Below are positions 35,751 to 43,638 of a stretch of 64,000 nucleotides of DNA, piece after piece. The position numbers were made by a program, and so were the translations under genes. Under the pieces are notes generated by a model that had not been told where the DNA came from, ran no database searches, and worked only from the letters and a program-made list of their open reading frames with translations. Position 1 is the stretch's first letter. Each line of letters opens with the position of its first letter. Source of the stretch: Planctomycetota bacterium (GTDB lineage: Bacteria > Planctomycetota > UBA1135 > UBA2386). The stretch covers positions 124,001 to 188,000 of the forward strand of contig JACKIB010000003.1 in assembly GCA_020638695.1 (NCBI GenBank), written 5' to 3'.

Positions 35751-36697
35751 CAGGCCGCACCTCCGAGCGCCGCCAGTGAGCCGTCGACGCACAGCCGTTG
35801 CACCGAGGCCGACGCGTGCCACGCAGTGCCGTCCCAGGTGACGCGGTCCCCCGCTTCCAGCGCCACGCACAACGCATCCGGACAGCGGCGCGACAGCATC
35901 TGCACGCGCAGCGCGTCCTGCAGCTTGAGGCGCTGGCGCGCGTGCGGCAGCGGCACGATGCCGCGGCACACCCCCAAGCCCGGCCCGAGCAACTCGGCGC
36001 CGCCTTGGCCTTCCGGTGGATCGTCGTGGAACAACACGATCCGTTCGCACAGCGCCATCGCACCCGCCGACCAAGCGACCACCGGGGTCTGCTCGGGCAG
36101 CAGGGCGAGCACGTCGAACATCCACAGGCGGTTGAACAGCACCCCGACGTGTCCGCCGGCGATGCACAGCGCACCGACGCCGCGCAACAGCGCGCCGAGC
36201 TCCTCACGGTTACGCGCCACGTGCTCGCGGTCGCGCAGACCCCACTTGGCCGAGAACGCCTGTTGTAGCTCGATGACCCGGCCCAGGTGGTGCTCGTCGA
36301 GCGCCCGTAGGCTGGCGAACGCGGCCTCGCGCTCGGGGTCCAGCAGCCGTCCGTCGCCTTCGGTGCCCAGCAGCTCGGAGGCCGCCGGCATCGAGTGGCG
36401 CAGCCGCATCCGATAGAACCGCTGTAGCTCGCGCAAGTCGTCGTGGTGCGCACGCACCGCGCGGAGCAGCTCAGGGTCGCGTTGGAACACCTCTTCGGCG
36501 CGACGGAACAACTGGAGGTTCTCGACCGGTCGCGACAGGTGGGCGCCGAGCTCCAGGTCCTCGGCCTCGCGCTCCTCCCACCCCGCAGTGATGGCGGCCA
36601 CCGGGGCGGAGTGCTCGGTGAGTGGGGCCAGTGCCTCGCGCACGATCGGCTGGTGGCGCTGCGGTCCGAGCAGCACGATGGATCTGGAAGTCTGCAT
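35750..36697 (-). CDS. Peptidase S51 / cyanophycinase-like protein
   Basis: 315 residues. The C-terminal half has the class I glutamine-amidotransferase-like fold of S51 peptidases, with the nucleophile elbow VVAWSAGAMAL (Ser210) and a preceding AGGHVG loop. S51 enzymes include dipeptidase E and cyanophycinase, which cleave acidic peptides. The N-terminal ~130 residues are helical and not recognised. It lies 4 nt after an ATP-grasp gene and overlaps the esterase by 1 nt. Role in the pathway: probably cleavage of the ligated product; inferred. Confidence 0.75.
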   Translation of the reverse strand: MQTSRSIVLLGPQRHQPIVREALAPLTEHSAPVAAITAGWEEREAEDLELGAHLSRPVENLQLFRRAEEVFQRDPELLRAVRAHHDDLRELQRFYRMRLRHSMPAASELLGTEGDGRLLDPEREAAFASLRALDEHHLGRVIELQQAFSAKWGLRDREHVARNREELGALLRGVGALCIAGGHVGVLFNRLWMFDVLALLPEQTPVVAWSAGAMALCERIVLFHDDPPEGQGGAELLGPGLGVCRGIVPLPHARQRLKLQDALRVQMLSRRCPDALCVALEAGDRVTWDGTAWHASASVQRLCVDGSLAALGGAA

Positions 36698-36701
36698 GGG
36701 T

Positions 36702-37925
36702 TCAGCCGGCGTACATCCGCAGGTCGGTGGCGATGCGGTTGGCGATCTCCACCGTGGTTTCGAAGTCGGGGTGCCGGCAGACGACCCAACCGTCGCCCTC
36801 CACCACCTTGCGATAGTCGCGGCGCGGCTGCCCGACCGCGACCAGGTCGAGGTGCGCTATGTGCGGTCCGAAGTGCGCCAGCAGGCTCTGCAGGCCCTCG
36901 ATGCGCTGGATGCGCCCGACTCCCTCGGCGCGCTTGAACACCACACCGACGTTATAACGCTTGTCCAGGTTCTGGCTCAGCCGGCCGTGGCACACCGCCT
37001 CGGCCCAACCGACGAACAGGTCGATGTCGGCCGAGTAGTTCATCGCGTGGACCAAGCGCCCGCCGGGGGCCCGCCCGCCGATCTCGCCGAACACCGCTTC
37101 GCCACTCGGGGTGCGGAACCACTCCATGTGGGTGATCCCGGACTCGAACCCCAACGCCTCGATGACGCGATGGCCGAGCTCCACGCCGACGCGGATCTCC
37201 GGCACCGAGGTGTCGCGCAGCGTGATCGAGATCGGACTGATCCACGGGTTCTGCCGCATCACCAGCGGCTTGGGGCGGTACCACGACACGTTGTGGAACA
37301 GCACCTGGCCACCCGAGCAGATCGTGTCGAAGGTGAACTCCTCGCCATCGATGTACTCCTCGACGCTCACCTCCGGGACGTGCTTGAGCAGCGCCAAGAC
37401 CTTGTCGAATTCGGTGGCGTCGCGCAGGTGGTAGGTGTCCGCCGAACCGGCGCCCGCAATCGGCTTGATGATCAGCGGGTAGCCGATTCGATCCGCGGCC
37501 TCGCGCACTTCCGCCTCCGTGCGCGCGCGACCATGCCGGGGCGTGCGCACTCCCGCGCGTTCCAGCACCTGCTTCATCCGCTCCTTGTCGCGGAAGGCGA
37601 TCGATCGCTCGACGTCGAGACCCGGCAGGCCGAACGCCTCGCGGATCGCCGCGACCACCTCCATCCCCGGCTCCCACAGGCACTCGGCGCGGTCCAGCGA
37701 CTTGCCGCGCAGCCAGGTCCGCACCTCGTCGACCACCGCCGGCGTGTCCCACAGGGAACGCACCTGCCGGTAGTCGGTCAGGGCGTCGCGCACCTCGGGC
37801 CGCAGCGCCGCCAGCGGCTGGTCACCCAGGCCGTAGACCCGTGCGCCGACCTCGGCCAGCCCACGGGTGAACATCGACATGTCGTCCGGAAACCCCGGCG
37901 ACAGCATCAGCACGTGCACTGGCAT
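36702..37925 (-). CDS. ATP-grasp ligase (biotin-carboxylase-like, copy 2)
   Basis: 407 residues beginning MPVHVLMLSPGFPDDMSMF. A Rossmann-like pre-ATP-grasp domain (1-~110) is followed by FRDKERMKQVLERAGVRTPRHGRA, the ATP-binding YPLIIKPIAGAGSADTYHL, EEYIDGEEFTFDTI and the metal site HMEWFRTPSGEAVFGEIGGRAPGG. Closely similar in layout to the genes at 37943 and 49984, indicating paralogy. It probably forms an amide bond with ATP. Substrate unknown. Gap to the next gene is 4 nt. Confidence 0.88.
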   Translation of the reverse strand: MPVHVLMLSPGFPDDMSMFTRGLAEVGARVYGLGDQPLAALRPEVRDALTDYRQVRSLWDTPAVVDEVRTWLRGKSLDRAECLWEPGMEVVAAIREAFGLPGLDVERSIAFRDKERMKQVLERAGVRTPRHGRARTEAEVREAADRIGYPLIIKPIAGAGSADTYHLRDATEFDKVLALLKHVPEVSVEEYIDGEEFTFDTICSGGQVLFHNVSWYRPKPLVMRQNPWISPISITLRDTSVPEIRVGVELGHRVIEALGFESGITHMEWFRTPSGEAVFGEIGGRAPGGRLVHAMNYSADIDLFVGWAEAVCHGRLSQNLDKRYNVGVVFKRAEGVGRIQRIEGLQSLLAHFGPHIAHLDLVAVGQPRRDYRKVVEGDGWVVCRHPDFETTVEIANRIATDLRMYAG

Positions 37926-37942
37926 TCTCGCTTCGCTCCTCG

Positions 37943-39172
37943 TCAGCCCATCTCGACCTGGAGCAGGCTGACGACCCGCTGCAGACCACGCCGCACGACC
38001 TCGGTGTCCTCGTGCTTGAGGATCACGTAGCCCTCGCCCTCGTAGCTGCTCGCCTTCTGCTGCCCGGGCTGCGGCAGCTTGGCCTCGACCACCAGCGACC
38101 CCAGCTCGCGCTGCGCCTCCTCGATGCCGCGCACCCCGCGGACCCGTCCATCGCCCTGCCCGCGCAGGAACGCCGCGCCGGTGGCGAACCGCCGCTGCGG
38201 CACCTCGAACCGATCCATGCCGACCAGCCGCACCCACGCGCGGTAGAAATCGACGTCGTGCGCGTAGCTGAGCAGGGTGGTGAACTGGGCGCCCGGCGGG
38301 CGCGCCGCGACCTCGGAGATCGCGACCGTGCCGTCCTGGCGGCGGAACCACTCCATGTGAGTGATCCCGGTGTCCATCCCGAGCACCTCGAGGGCGCGCG
38401 GCCCGGCGTCGCGGATCGCCGCGAACTCCGGACCGTCGATCTCGCGCGGCAGCAGCACGGTCCACTGGATCCACGGCGTGCGCATCACCTCGAGCGGGGT
38501 CGGGGCGTACTGGGTGATCGAGTGGAACAAGTGCTTGCCGTGCAGGCTCGCCGAGTCGAACGAGAATTCCTCGCCGGCAAGGAACTCCTCGAGCAGCACC
38601 GGCGCACCGGGCTGCGGCGGCATCACCCGGAGGTAGCCGTGCAGCTCCTCCTCGTTCTCCACCCGAAAGGTGTTCTTGGCCCCCGCGCCGGCCGGCGGTT
38701 TGACGACCAACGGGTAGCCGCTGCCGCGGCCGAATTCCACCGCTTCGCTCGCGTTGCGGCACAGGCGATGCCGCGCGCACGGCAGGCCGGCGCCGCGCAA
38801 CATCTCCTTCATGTGCGCTTTGTCACGGAAGTTCCGCGCCGCAGCCGGGCGCATCCCCGGGATCTGCAGCTCGGTGCGCACCTCCGCCAGCGCCTCCTGC
38901 AGAGGCTCGAGGATCCCGATCAACCGATCGATCCGCCCGCCCATCTGCCGCGCGATCGCGCGCACGCCGTCCGCCAGCGCGCTGGCGTCCATCGCGTTGC
39001 CGACCCGCTGGAACGCCCCGAGCTGAGCGCGGAGCTGCTGCGGAAAGCGCTCCAGCGGCTCCTGCGAAACGACTCCGAGGTGCAGGCCTTCCGCCTGCAG
39101 TCCCGCCGCCGCCTGCACGAAGCGCAGGGTCGCATCCATCGCGAAGGGAACGGCGAAGACGACGTGGGCCAT
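37943..39172 (-). CDS. ATP-grasp ligase (biotin-carboxylase-like, copy 1)
   Basis: 409 residues from MAHVVFAVPFAMDATL; the frame is open further upstream but without protein character. It shows NFRDKAHMKEMLRGAGLPCARH, YPLVVKPPAGAGAKNTFRV, EEFLAGEEFSFDSASL and HMEWFRRQDGTVAISEVAARPPGAQ, colinear with the next gene and with the one at 49984. First gene of the seven-gene operon, transcribed away from glgA. The paralogous pair may add different substrates in sequence, or form a heterodimer. Confidence 0.88.
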   Translation of the reverse strand: MAHVVFAVPFAMDATLRFVQAAAGLQAEGLHLGVVSQEPLERFPQQLRAQLGAFQRVGNAMDASALADGVRAIARQMGGRIDRLIGILEPLQEALAEVRTELQIPGMRPAAARNFRDKAHMKEMLRGAGLPCARHRLCRNASEAVEFGRGSGYPLVVKPPAGAGAKNTFRVENEEELHGYLRVMPPQPGAPVLLEEFLAGEEFSFDSASLHGKHLFHSITQYAPTPLEVMRTPWIQWTVLLPREIDGPEFAAIRDAGPRALEVLGMDTGITHMEWFRRQDGTVAISEVAARPPGAQFTTLLSYAHDVDFYRAWVRLVGMDRFEVPQRRFATGAAFLRGQGDGRVRGVRGIEEAQRELGSLVVEAKLPQPGQQKASSYEGEGYVILKHEDTEVVRRGLQRVVSLLQVEMG

Positions 39173-39240
39173 GGGGCCGGCTAGGCTAGCGGCACGCCGG
39201 GCGGTAGAGAAGCAATCGAGGTGGCAGGGCCGAGGATCTT

Positions 39241-39272
39241 GCCCGGTCGTGAACGCGCCCGGTCGTGAACGC
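39241..39272. repeat. Two tandem 16-bp repeats between the ATP-grasp operon and glgA
   Basis: GCCCGGTCGTGAACGC occurs twice without a gap, between two divergent transcripts. It could be an operator for a dimeric regulator or a slippage duplication. The unit also resembles the right end of family-B elements (CGGTCGTGAATAG). Confidence 0.45.
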
Positions 39273-39346
39273 GTCGGACGAAGCCGGCCGCACGGTCGCA
39301 CGGTCCCGCCATGGGGCTACAGTGCCGATCCCGCCAGCACTCGACC

Positions 39347-40822
39347 ATGACCACCGCGCGCATCTGCTTCGTCTCTTCGGAAATCGCCCCGTTCGCCAAG
39401 ACCGGCGGGCTCGCCGACGTCGCAACAGGCCTTTCGCGTTACCTGGCGAGTGTGGGCCACGACGTGCGGCTGTTCATGCCGCTGTACCGCCGGGTCCGCC
39501 AATCGGTGGGAGAGTTGAAGCGCGCGTACCAGGGCATCCGTCTGACCTTCGGCGGCCGCGAATTGTCGGTGGACGTGTGGACGACGCCGTTGCCGGGCCA
39601 GGGCGCGGCGCTCGAGACGCCAGCGCAGGTGTTCTTCCTCGACTGCCCCGAGCTGTTCGATCGGCCGGACATCTACTCCGACCAGGGCGACGAGCACCTG
39701 CGCTTCGCTGCGCTGACCCGCGGCGCGATCGAGAGCTGCCAGCGCATGCAGTGGGCCCCGCACGTGTTCCACTGCAACGATTGGCACACCGGGCTGCTGC
39801 CCCTGTACTTGCGGACCACCTACGGCTGGGACCGCTTGTTCAGTTCATCCAAGACCCTGCTGACGATCCACAACATCGGCTACCAGGGGACCTTCGCCAC
39901 TTCGGTGCTGCAGGAACTCGGGCTGATGGAACAACGCCGCCACCTGGCGCAGGACGACCTCGACCACGGGCATGTCAACTTCCTGAAGACCGGGATCATG
40001 CACGCCGACGCGCTGACCACGGTCAGCCGCACCTACGCTCGCGAGATCCAGACCGCGGAGTTCGGCATGGGGCTCGAAGAACTGCTGCGACGCCGCAGCG
40101 GGGTGTTGCACGGCATCGTGAACGGTGTCGACTACGGCGATTGGGACCCGGCGGCCGACCCGCTGATCCTGCATCCGTACACCGCCGACGACCTGTCCGG
40201 CAAGGCGGCCAACACCCGCGAGCTGTTGGAGGCCTTCGAGCTGCCCTACGACTCCACCGCCCCGGTGATCGGCATCGTGTCGCGGCTCACCGGGCAGAAG
40301 GGGTTCGAATTGCTGCCGGACATCCTGCCGGTGCTGCTGCACAAGCACGACGTGCGGCTGGTGGTGCTCGGCAGCGGTGAGAGCGACATGGAGAAGTACT
40401 TCCAGTGGCTGCGCGACACCTACCCGCAGAAGGTCGCCAACTACCGCGGCTACAACAACGAGCTGGCCCACCGCATCGAGGCCGGCGCCGACATGTTCCT
40501 GATGCCGTCGCGCTACGAGCCGTGCGGACTCAACCAGATGTACAGCCTGCGCTACGGCACCGTCCCGATCGTGCGGCGCACCGGGGGACTCGCCGACACG
40601 GTCGAGGCATTCGACCCGGCGACCGGCCGCGGCACCGGGTTCCTGTTCGACGCATTCGACTCGGCGGCGCTGCTGCAGGCGATCCGCCGTGCGCTCGCGG
40701 TCTGGTCGATGCCCACCGCGTGGCGGCGGCTGATGCTGAACGGCATGGGGCAGGACTTCTCGTGGGAACACCAGGGCCCGCTCTACGAGCGGCTCTACGA
40801 TGGCCTGACGGCACGGGGCTAG
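39347..40822 (+). CDS. glgA: Glycogen synthase (ADP-glucose type, GT5)
   Basis: The ATG at 39347 gives the canonical N-terminus MTTARICFVSSEIAPFAKTGGLADV, with the ADP-glucose-binding KTGGLAD, and 491 residues. HCNDWHTGLLPLYL, TIHNIGYQG, the nucleotide-binding EPCGLNQMYSLRYG and RRTGGLADTV confirm GT5. It elongates alpha-1,4-glucan from ADP-glucose made by glgC. Its TAG stop lies inside the first CTAG of element B4. Confidence 0.95.
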   Translation: MTTARICFVSSEIAPFAKTGGLADVATGLSRYLASVGHDVRLFMPLYRRVRQSVGELKRAYQGIRLTFGGRELSVDVWTTPLPGQGAALETPAQVFFLDCPELFDRPDIYSDQGDEHLRFAALTRGAIESCQRMQWAPHVFHCNDWHTGLLPLYLRTTYGWDRLFSSSKTLLTIHNIGYQGTFATSVLQELGLMEQRRHLAQDDLDHGHVNFLKTGIMHADALTTVSRTYAREIQTAEFGMGLEELLRRRSGVLHGIVNGVDYGDWDPAADPLILHPYTADDLSGKAANTRELLEAFELPYDSTAPVIGIVSRLTGQKGFELLPDILPVLLHKHDVRLVVLGSGESDMEKYFQWLRDTYPQKVANYRGYNNELAHRIEAGADMFLMPSRYEPCGLNQMYSLRYGTVPIVRRTGGLADTVEAFDPATGRGTGFLFDAFDSAALLQAIRRALAVWSMPTAWRRLMLNGMGQDFSWEHQGPLYERLYDGLTARG

Positions 40823-41000
40823 CCCGGACTATTCATGAGCAGCGTCGCGAGATCGTGCAAGGTTGTTGCTGGCAAGGAAAACGGCAGGTTCTGCCCGGAG
40901 GCGGGGTGCCTCCCCGTCGAGGAGCAGGTTCTGACGTTCGACGAAGCCAGCAGCGAACTTGCGCGATCGCAGCAGCTCGGTCATGAATAGTTCGGGCTAG
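40819..41000 (+). repeat. Palindromic element B4 (182 bp, fullest family-B copy)
   Basis: Ends are CTAGCCCGGACTATTCATGA and TCATGAATAGTTCGGGCTAG (19 of 20 complementary). Internally GGGG-TGCCT-CCCC forms a hairpin, and AGCAGCG/CGCAGCAGC blocks lie near the ends. The first CTAG contains the glgA stop, and the last CTAG is shared with element C. Confidence 0.9.
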
Positions 41001-41164
41001 GAGTCTGCGCCACAGAATGACAACCCTTGAGATCCGCGCCTTCCAACACCCGTCACCACCCGAAAGCCTCGCCGAATCCACCAATTCGGCTGCGTTTTCG
41101 GCCGGCGACCTGCGCCGAAATCCACGCACCTCCTGAGTCGCCCTTCTGTGGCGCAGACTCCTAG
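40997..41164. repeat. Palindromic element C (168 bp)
   Basis: Perfect 21-bp terminal inverted repeats start CTAGGAGTCTGCGCCACAGA. The interior is unrelated to families A and B. It shares CTAG with B4. Single family-C ends recur at 48242 and 48470. Confidence 0.9.
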
Positions 41165-41191
41165 GGGGGCACCGGGAACGAGCGAAGCACG

Positions 41192-43246
41192 ATGACCAAC
41201 AGGATCGCCAGGGGAGTCTCGTGGCTGTTCGCCGCGACATGGATGTTCGGCGGCGTCGCGGCACAACAGAAGCCCGGGTCGCAGAGCGGGGTTCTGGATT
41301 CCGTGCGCGAAGCAGAGGCGCTGCTGCAGAAGGGTGAGAAGGAGCGAGCCGCCCAGCTGCTACGGTCCTGCCGTTCGCGCACCGGCGAGGTACCCGACAC
41401 CATGCGCCGGGCGATCGAGGACTCGATCGCCGCCATGCTGGAGCGTGCCGATCCCCACGGCGCCGACCTGAAGTCTGCCGAGCAGCGAGCAGCCGACGCG
41501 TTCCTCGACCTCGCCAAGACCTACCGGGTGCGCAAGTGGTACCGCACTTCACTGCGCATGGTGCGGGAGGCAGAACGCTACGACGGGTCGCGGATCGGTG
41601 AGGCGCTGCACAGCCTGAAGGTGATGGCGCCGCGGCTGTTCGCCAAGACCACCCCCGCGCCGGTCGCCTCGAGCGAGGCCGCCGGCCCGCGCGACCAACT
41701 GGCCGACGCGGTGATCCGCGACGAGTACGCCCAGGGCTGGAAGATCACCAAGCAGACCATCACCAGTCCCAGGGTGCCGGACAAGCCGAGCAGCAACCTC
41801 GCCCTGCTGTTCGACAAGCCGACCCACGGTGACGGCGAGGTCGGCATCGACGTGAAGTGGAGCGACGCCGAGGGACAGGTCGGCATGCTGTTCGGCGCGA
41901 CCGACTACAACGAGTACTTCATGTACTACATCGACTACTACGGCGACGGCCGGGGGATCGCCACCGTGTCGTCGTGGTCCGGCGAGGTGTTCAAGAAGCT
42001 GAGCAGCGTCGAGTTCCACAGCCCGAAGGTGTTCAAGGACCGCTGGAATCGCTTGGCGGTGCGCGTCGACGGCACGACCGCGACGCTGCTCCTCGCCGGC
42101 GAGACGGTCCACACCGTGACGCTGCCGAGCGCACCGCGCGGGCGGATCGGACTGACAATCGGCGTGGCGGCGCCCGGCAAATCGCCAGTCGAGTTCCGTG
42201 GCTTGCAGGTGAAGTCGCCCGCCGAGCTGGCACGTGAGAAGGCCCAGGCCGCGGCGGCGCGGCTGCGCGCCAAGGAGGATCCTCACCAGCGCGCCGCGAC
42301 CGAGCAGATCGCCGCAGCGGAGAATTCACTGAACGCCAAGCAACCGGAGGAAGCGTTCCTCGCGGTGCTCGAGGCCGGACCGCACGTACCCCGGGTCCGC
42401 AGCGCAGCGGTGCGCAGCGCGTTGCAACAGTCGATCCTGACGCTGTGCAAGCGCAGCAACCGCGTTTTCAAGCAGCACCGTGACGCCTACACCAAGGCAG
42501 CCAAGGCCCTGCTCGGGGCGGCGAACAGCTACACGGCGGGCGGGTGGCACACGACTGCGCGCGAACTCCTGGTGCGAGCGCGCGAGCTCGACGCCGAAGT
42601 CCCCGCTGCGGCGCTCGCCGCCAACGACAAGGCGATGGAACCGATCCTGGCCAAGCTGCACGGTCACCGACCGGAACCCCAGGTCGCGGCGGACACCGAA
42701 CAGATCACCAAGTGGTTCCAAGGCGGTCGCGAGCCGTACGGCAAGGCGGGCTGGACGTTCGACGCGGTGTCGGCCCGTCCGACTTCGCAACCGAGCCGGA
42801 GGAGCGGTGCGGTGCTCCTGTCGACCCGAAAGGTCGGCAAGGCGGCGAACGTGACCCTGCAGATCAAGACCGGCGACGTCGTGAGCACCGCCGGGGTGGT
42901 GTTCGGCGCCAAGTCCAAGTTCCACTACCACCTGTTGACGATCGACCACGAGCCCAAGCTGCGGGCCACGTTCGTGCAGGTCTACAAGTGGAACGGCTCG
43001 GAGCACCTGAAGGTTGGTCCGCAGCTGCAGCTCCGATTCACGCCCGAGGCACGCGCCCAGTGGATGACGCTGGGGCTCGCTTTCGACGACCAGAAGGTGG
43101 TGGTGCGACTCGGACGCGAGCCCGCGAAGACGCTGCCGCTGAAGGGACAGGATTTCTCCGGGTCGCTGGGTCTCTACACCACGCTGCGCCCGGGCTCCAC
43201 CGCGGTCGAGTTCCGCAACCTGACCATCGAGGAGCCGAAGCAGTGA
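41192..43246 (+). CDS. Secreted protein with two LamG/DUF1080-like domains
   Basis: 684 residues with signal peptide MTNRIARGVSWLFAATWMFGGVAAQ. A helical region (~30-140) precedes a first concanavalin-like beta domain (~165-345; VGMLFGATDYNEYFMYYIDYY, WNRLAVRVDG). A charged, helical TPR-like stretch follows (~350-500), then a second beta domain (~510-684; VVFGAKSKFHYHLLTIDH). DUF1080-like domains of planctomycetes are thought to bind or cleave glycans; no catalytic residues are obvious here. The stop overlaps the DUF2203 start (GTGA). Confidence 0.7.
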   Translation: MTNRIARGVSWLFAATWMFGGVAAQQKPGSQSGVLDSVREAEALLQKGEKERAAQLLRSCRSRTGEVPDTMRRAIEDSIAAMLERADPHGADLKSAEQRAADAFLDLAKTYRVRKWYRTSLRMVREAERYDGSRIGEALHSLKVMAPRLFAKTTPAPVASSEAAGPRDQLADAVIRDEYAQGWKITKQTITSPRVPDKPSSNLALLFDKPTHGDGEVGIDVKWSDAEGQVGMLFGATDYNEYFMYYIDYYGDGRGIATVSSWSGEVFKKLSSVEFHSPKVFKDRWNRLAVRVDGTTATLLLAGETVHTVTLPSAPRGRIGLTIGVAAPGKSPVEFRGLQVKSPAELAREKAQAAAARLRAKEDPHQRAATEQIAAAENSLNAKQPEEAFLAVLEAGPHVPRVRSAAVRSALQQSILTLCKRSNRVFKQHRDAYTKAAKALLGAANSYTAGGWHTTARELLVRARELDAEVPAAALAANDKAMEPILAKLHGHRPEPQVAADTEQITKWFQGGREPYGKAGWTFDAVSARPTSQPSRRSGAVLLSTRKVGKAANVTLQIKTGDVVSTAGVVFGAKSKFHYHLLTIDHEPKLRATFVQVYKWNGSEHLKVGPQLQLRFTPEARAQWMTLGLAFDDQKVVVRLGREPAKTLPLKGQDFSGSLGLYTTLRPGSTAVEFRNLTIEEPKQ

Positions 43247-43638
43247 GCCTCCGCACCTTCACCCCCGCCGAAGCCAACCGCACGCTACCTCTGGTCAAGC
43301 GCATCGTCGGCGACATCCTCGCCACGGCAGCCGAGCTGCGGCAGATCGGCGAGACACTGCGCCGCGGCGGGGTCGACCAGCAAGATGCGCTCGACCGCGC
43401 CCATCCGCTCCAGCACCGCGTCCACGAGCTGATCGAGGAGCTGGGCCGGATCGGTTGTGACTACAAGGATTGGGGGTTCGAGATGGGGTTGGTGGACTTC
43501 CCCGGGTTCCTCGACGGGCAGCCGGTCCTCCTGTGCTGGCGAAGCGACGAGCCGGCCGTCGCTTGGTATCACGCGCCGGACGCTGGGTATGCGGGACGCC
43601 GACGGATCCCGGCCGACCTCTTGCAGGAAGGCACCTGA
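43243..43638 (+). CDS. DUF2203 family protein
   Basis: 131 residues from a GTG overlapping the previous stop. It starts with the family signature RTFTPAEANRTLPLVKRIVGDI, has a helical middle, and ends with the typical core CDYKDWGFEMGLVDFPG and VLLCWRSDEPAVAWYHAPDAGYAGRRRIP. The family is small, soluble and of unknown function. Coupled to the upstream gene, and its stop abuts the next ATG (TGAATG). Confidence 0.88.
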   Translation: MSLRTFTPAEANRTLPLVKRIVGDILATAAELRQIGETLRRGGVDQQDALDRAHPLQHRVHELIEELGRIGCDYKDWGFEMGLVDFPGFLDGQPVLLCWRSDEPAVAWYHAPDAGYAGRRRIPADLLQEGT

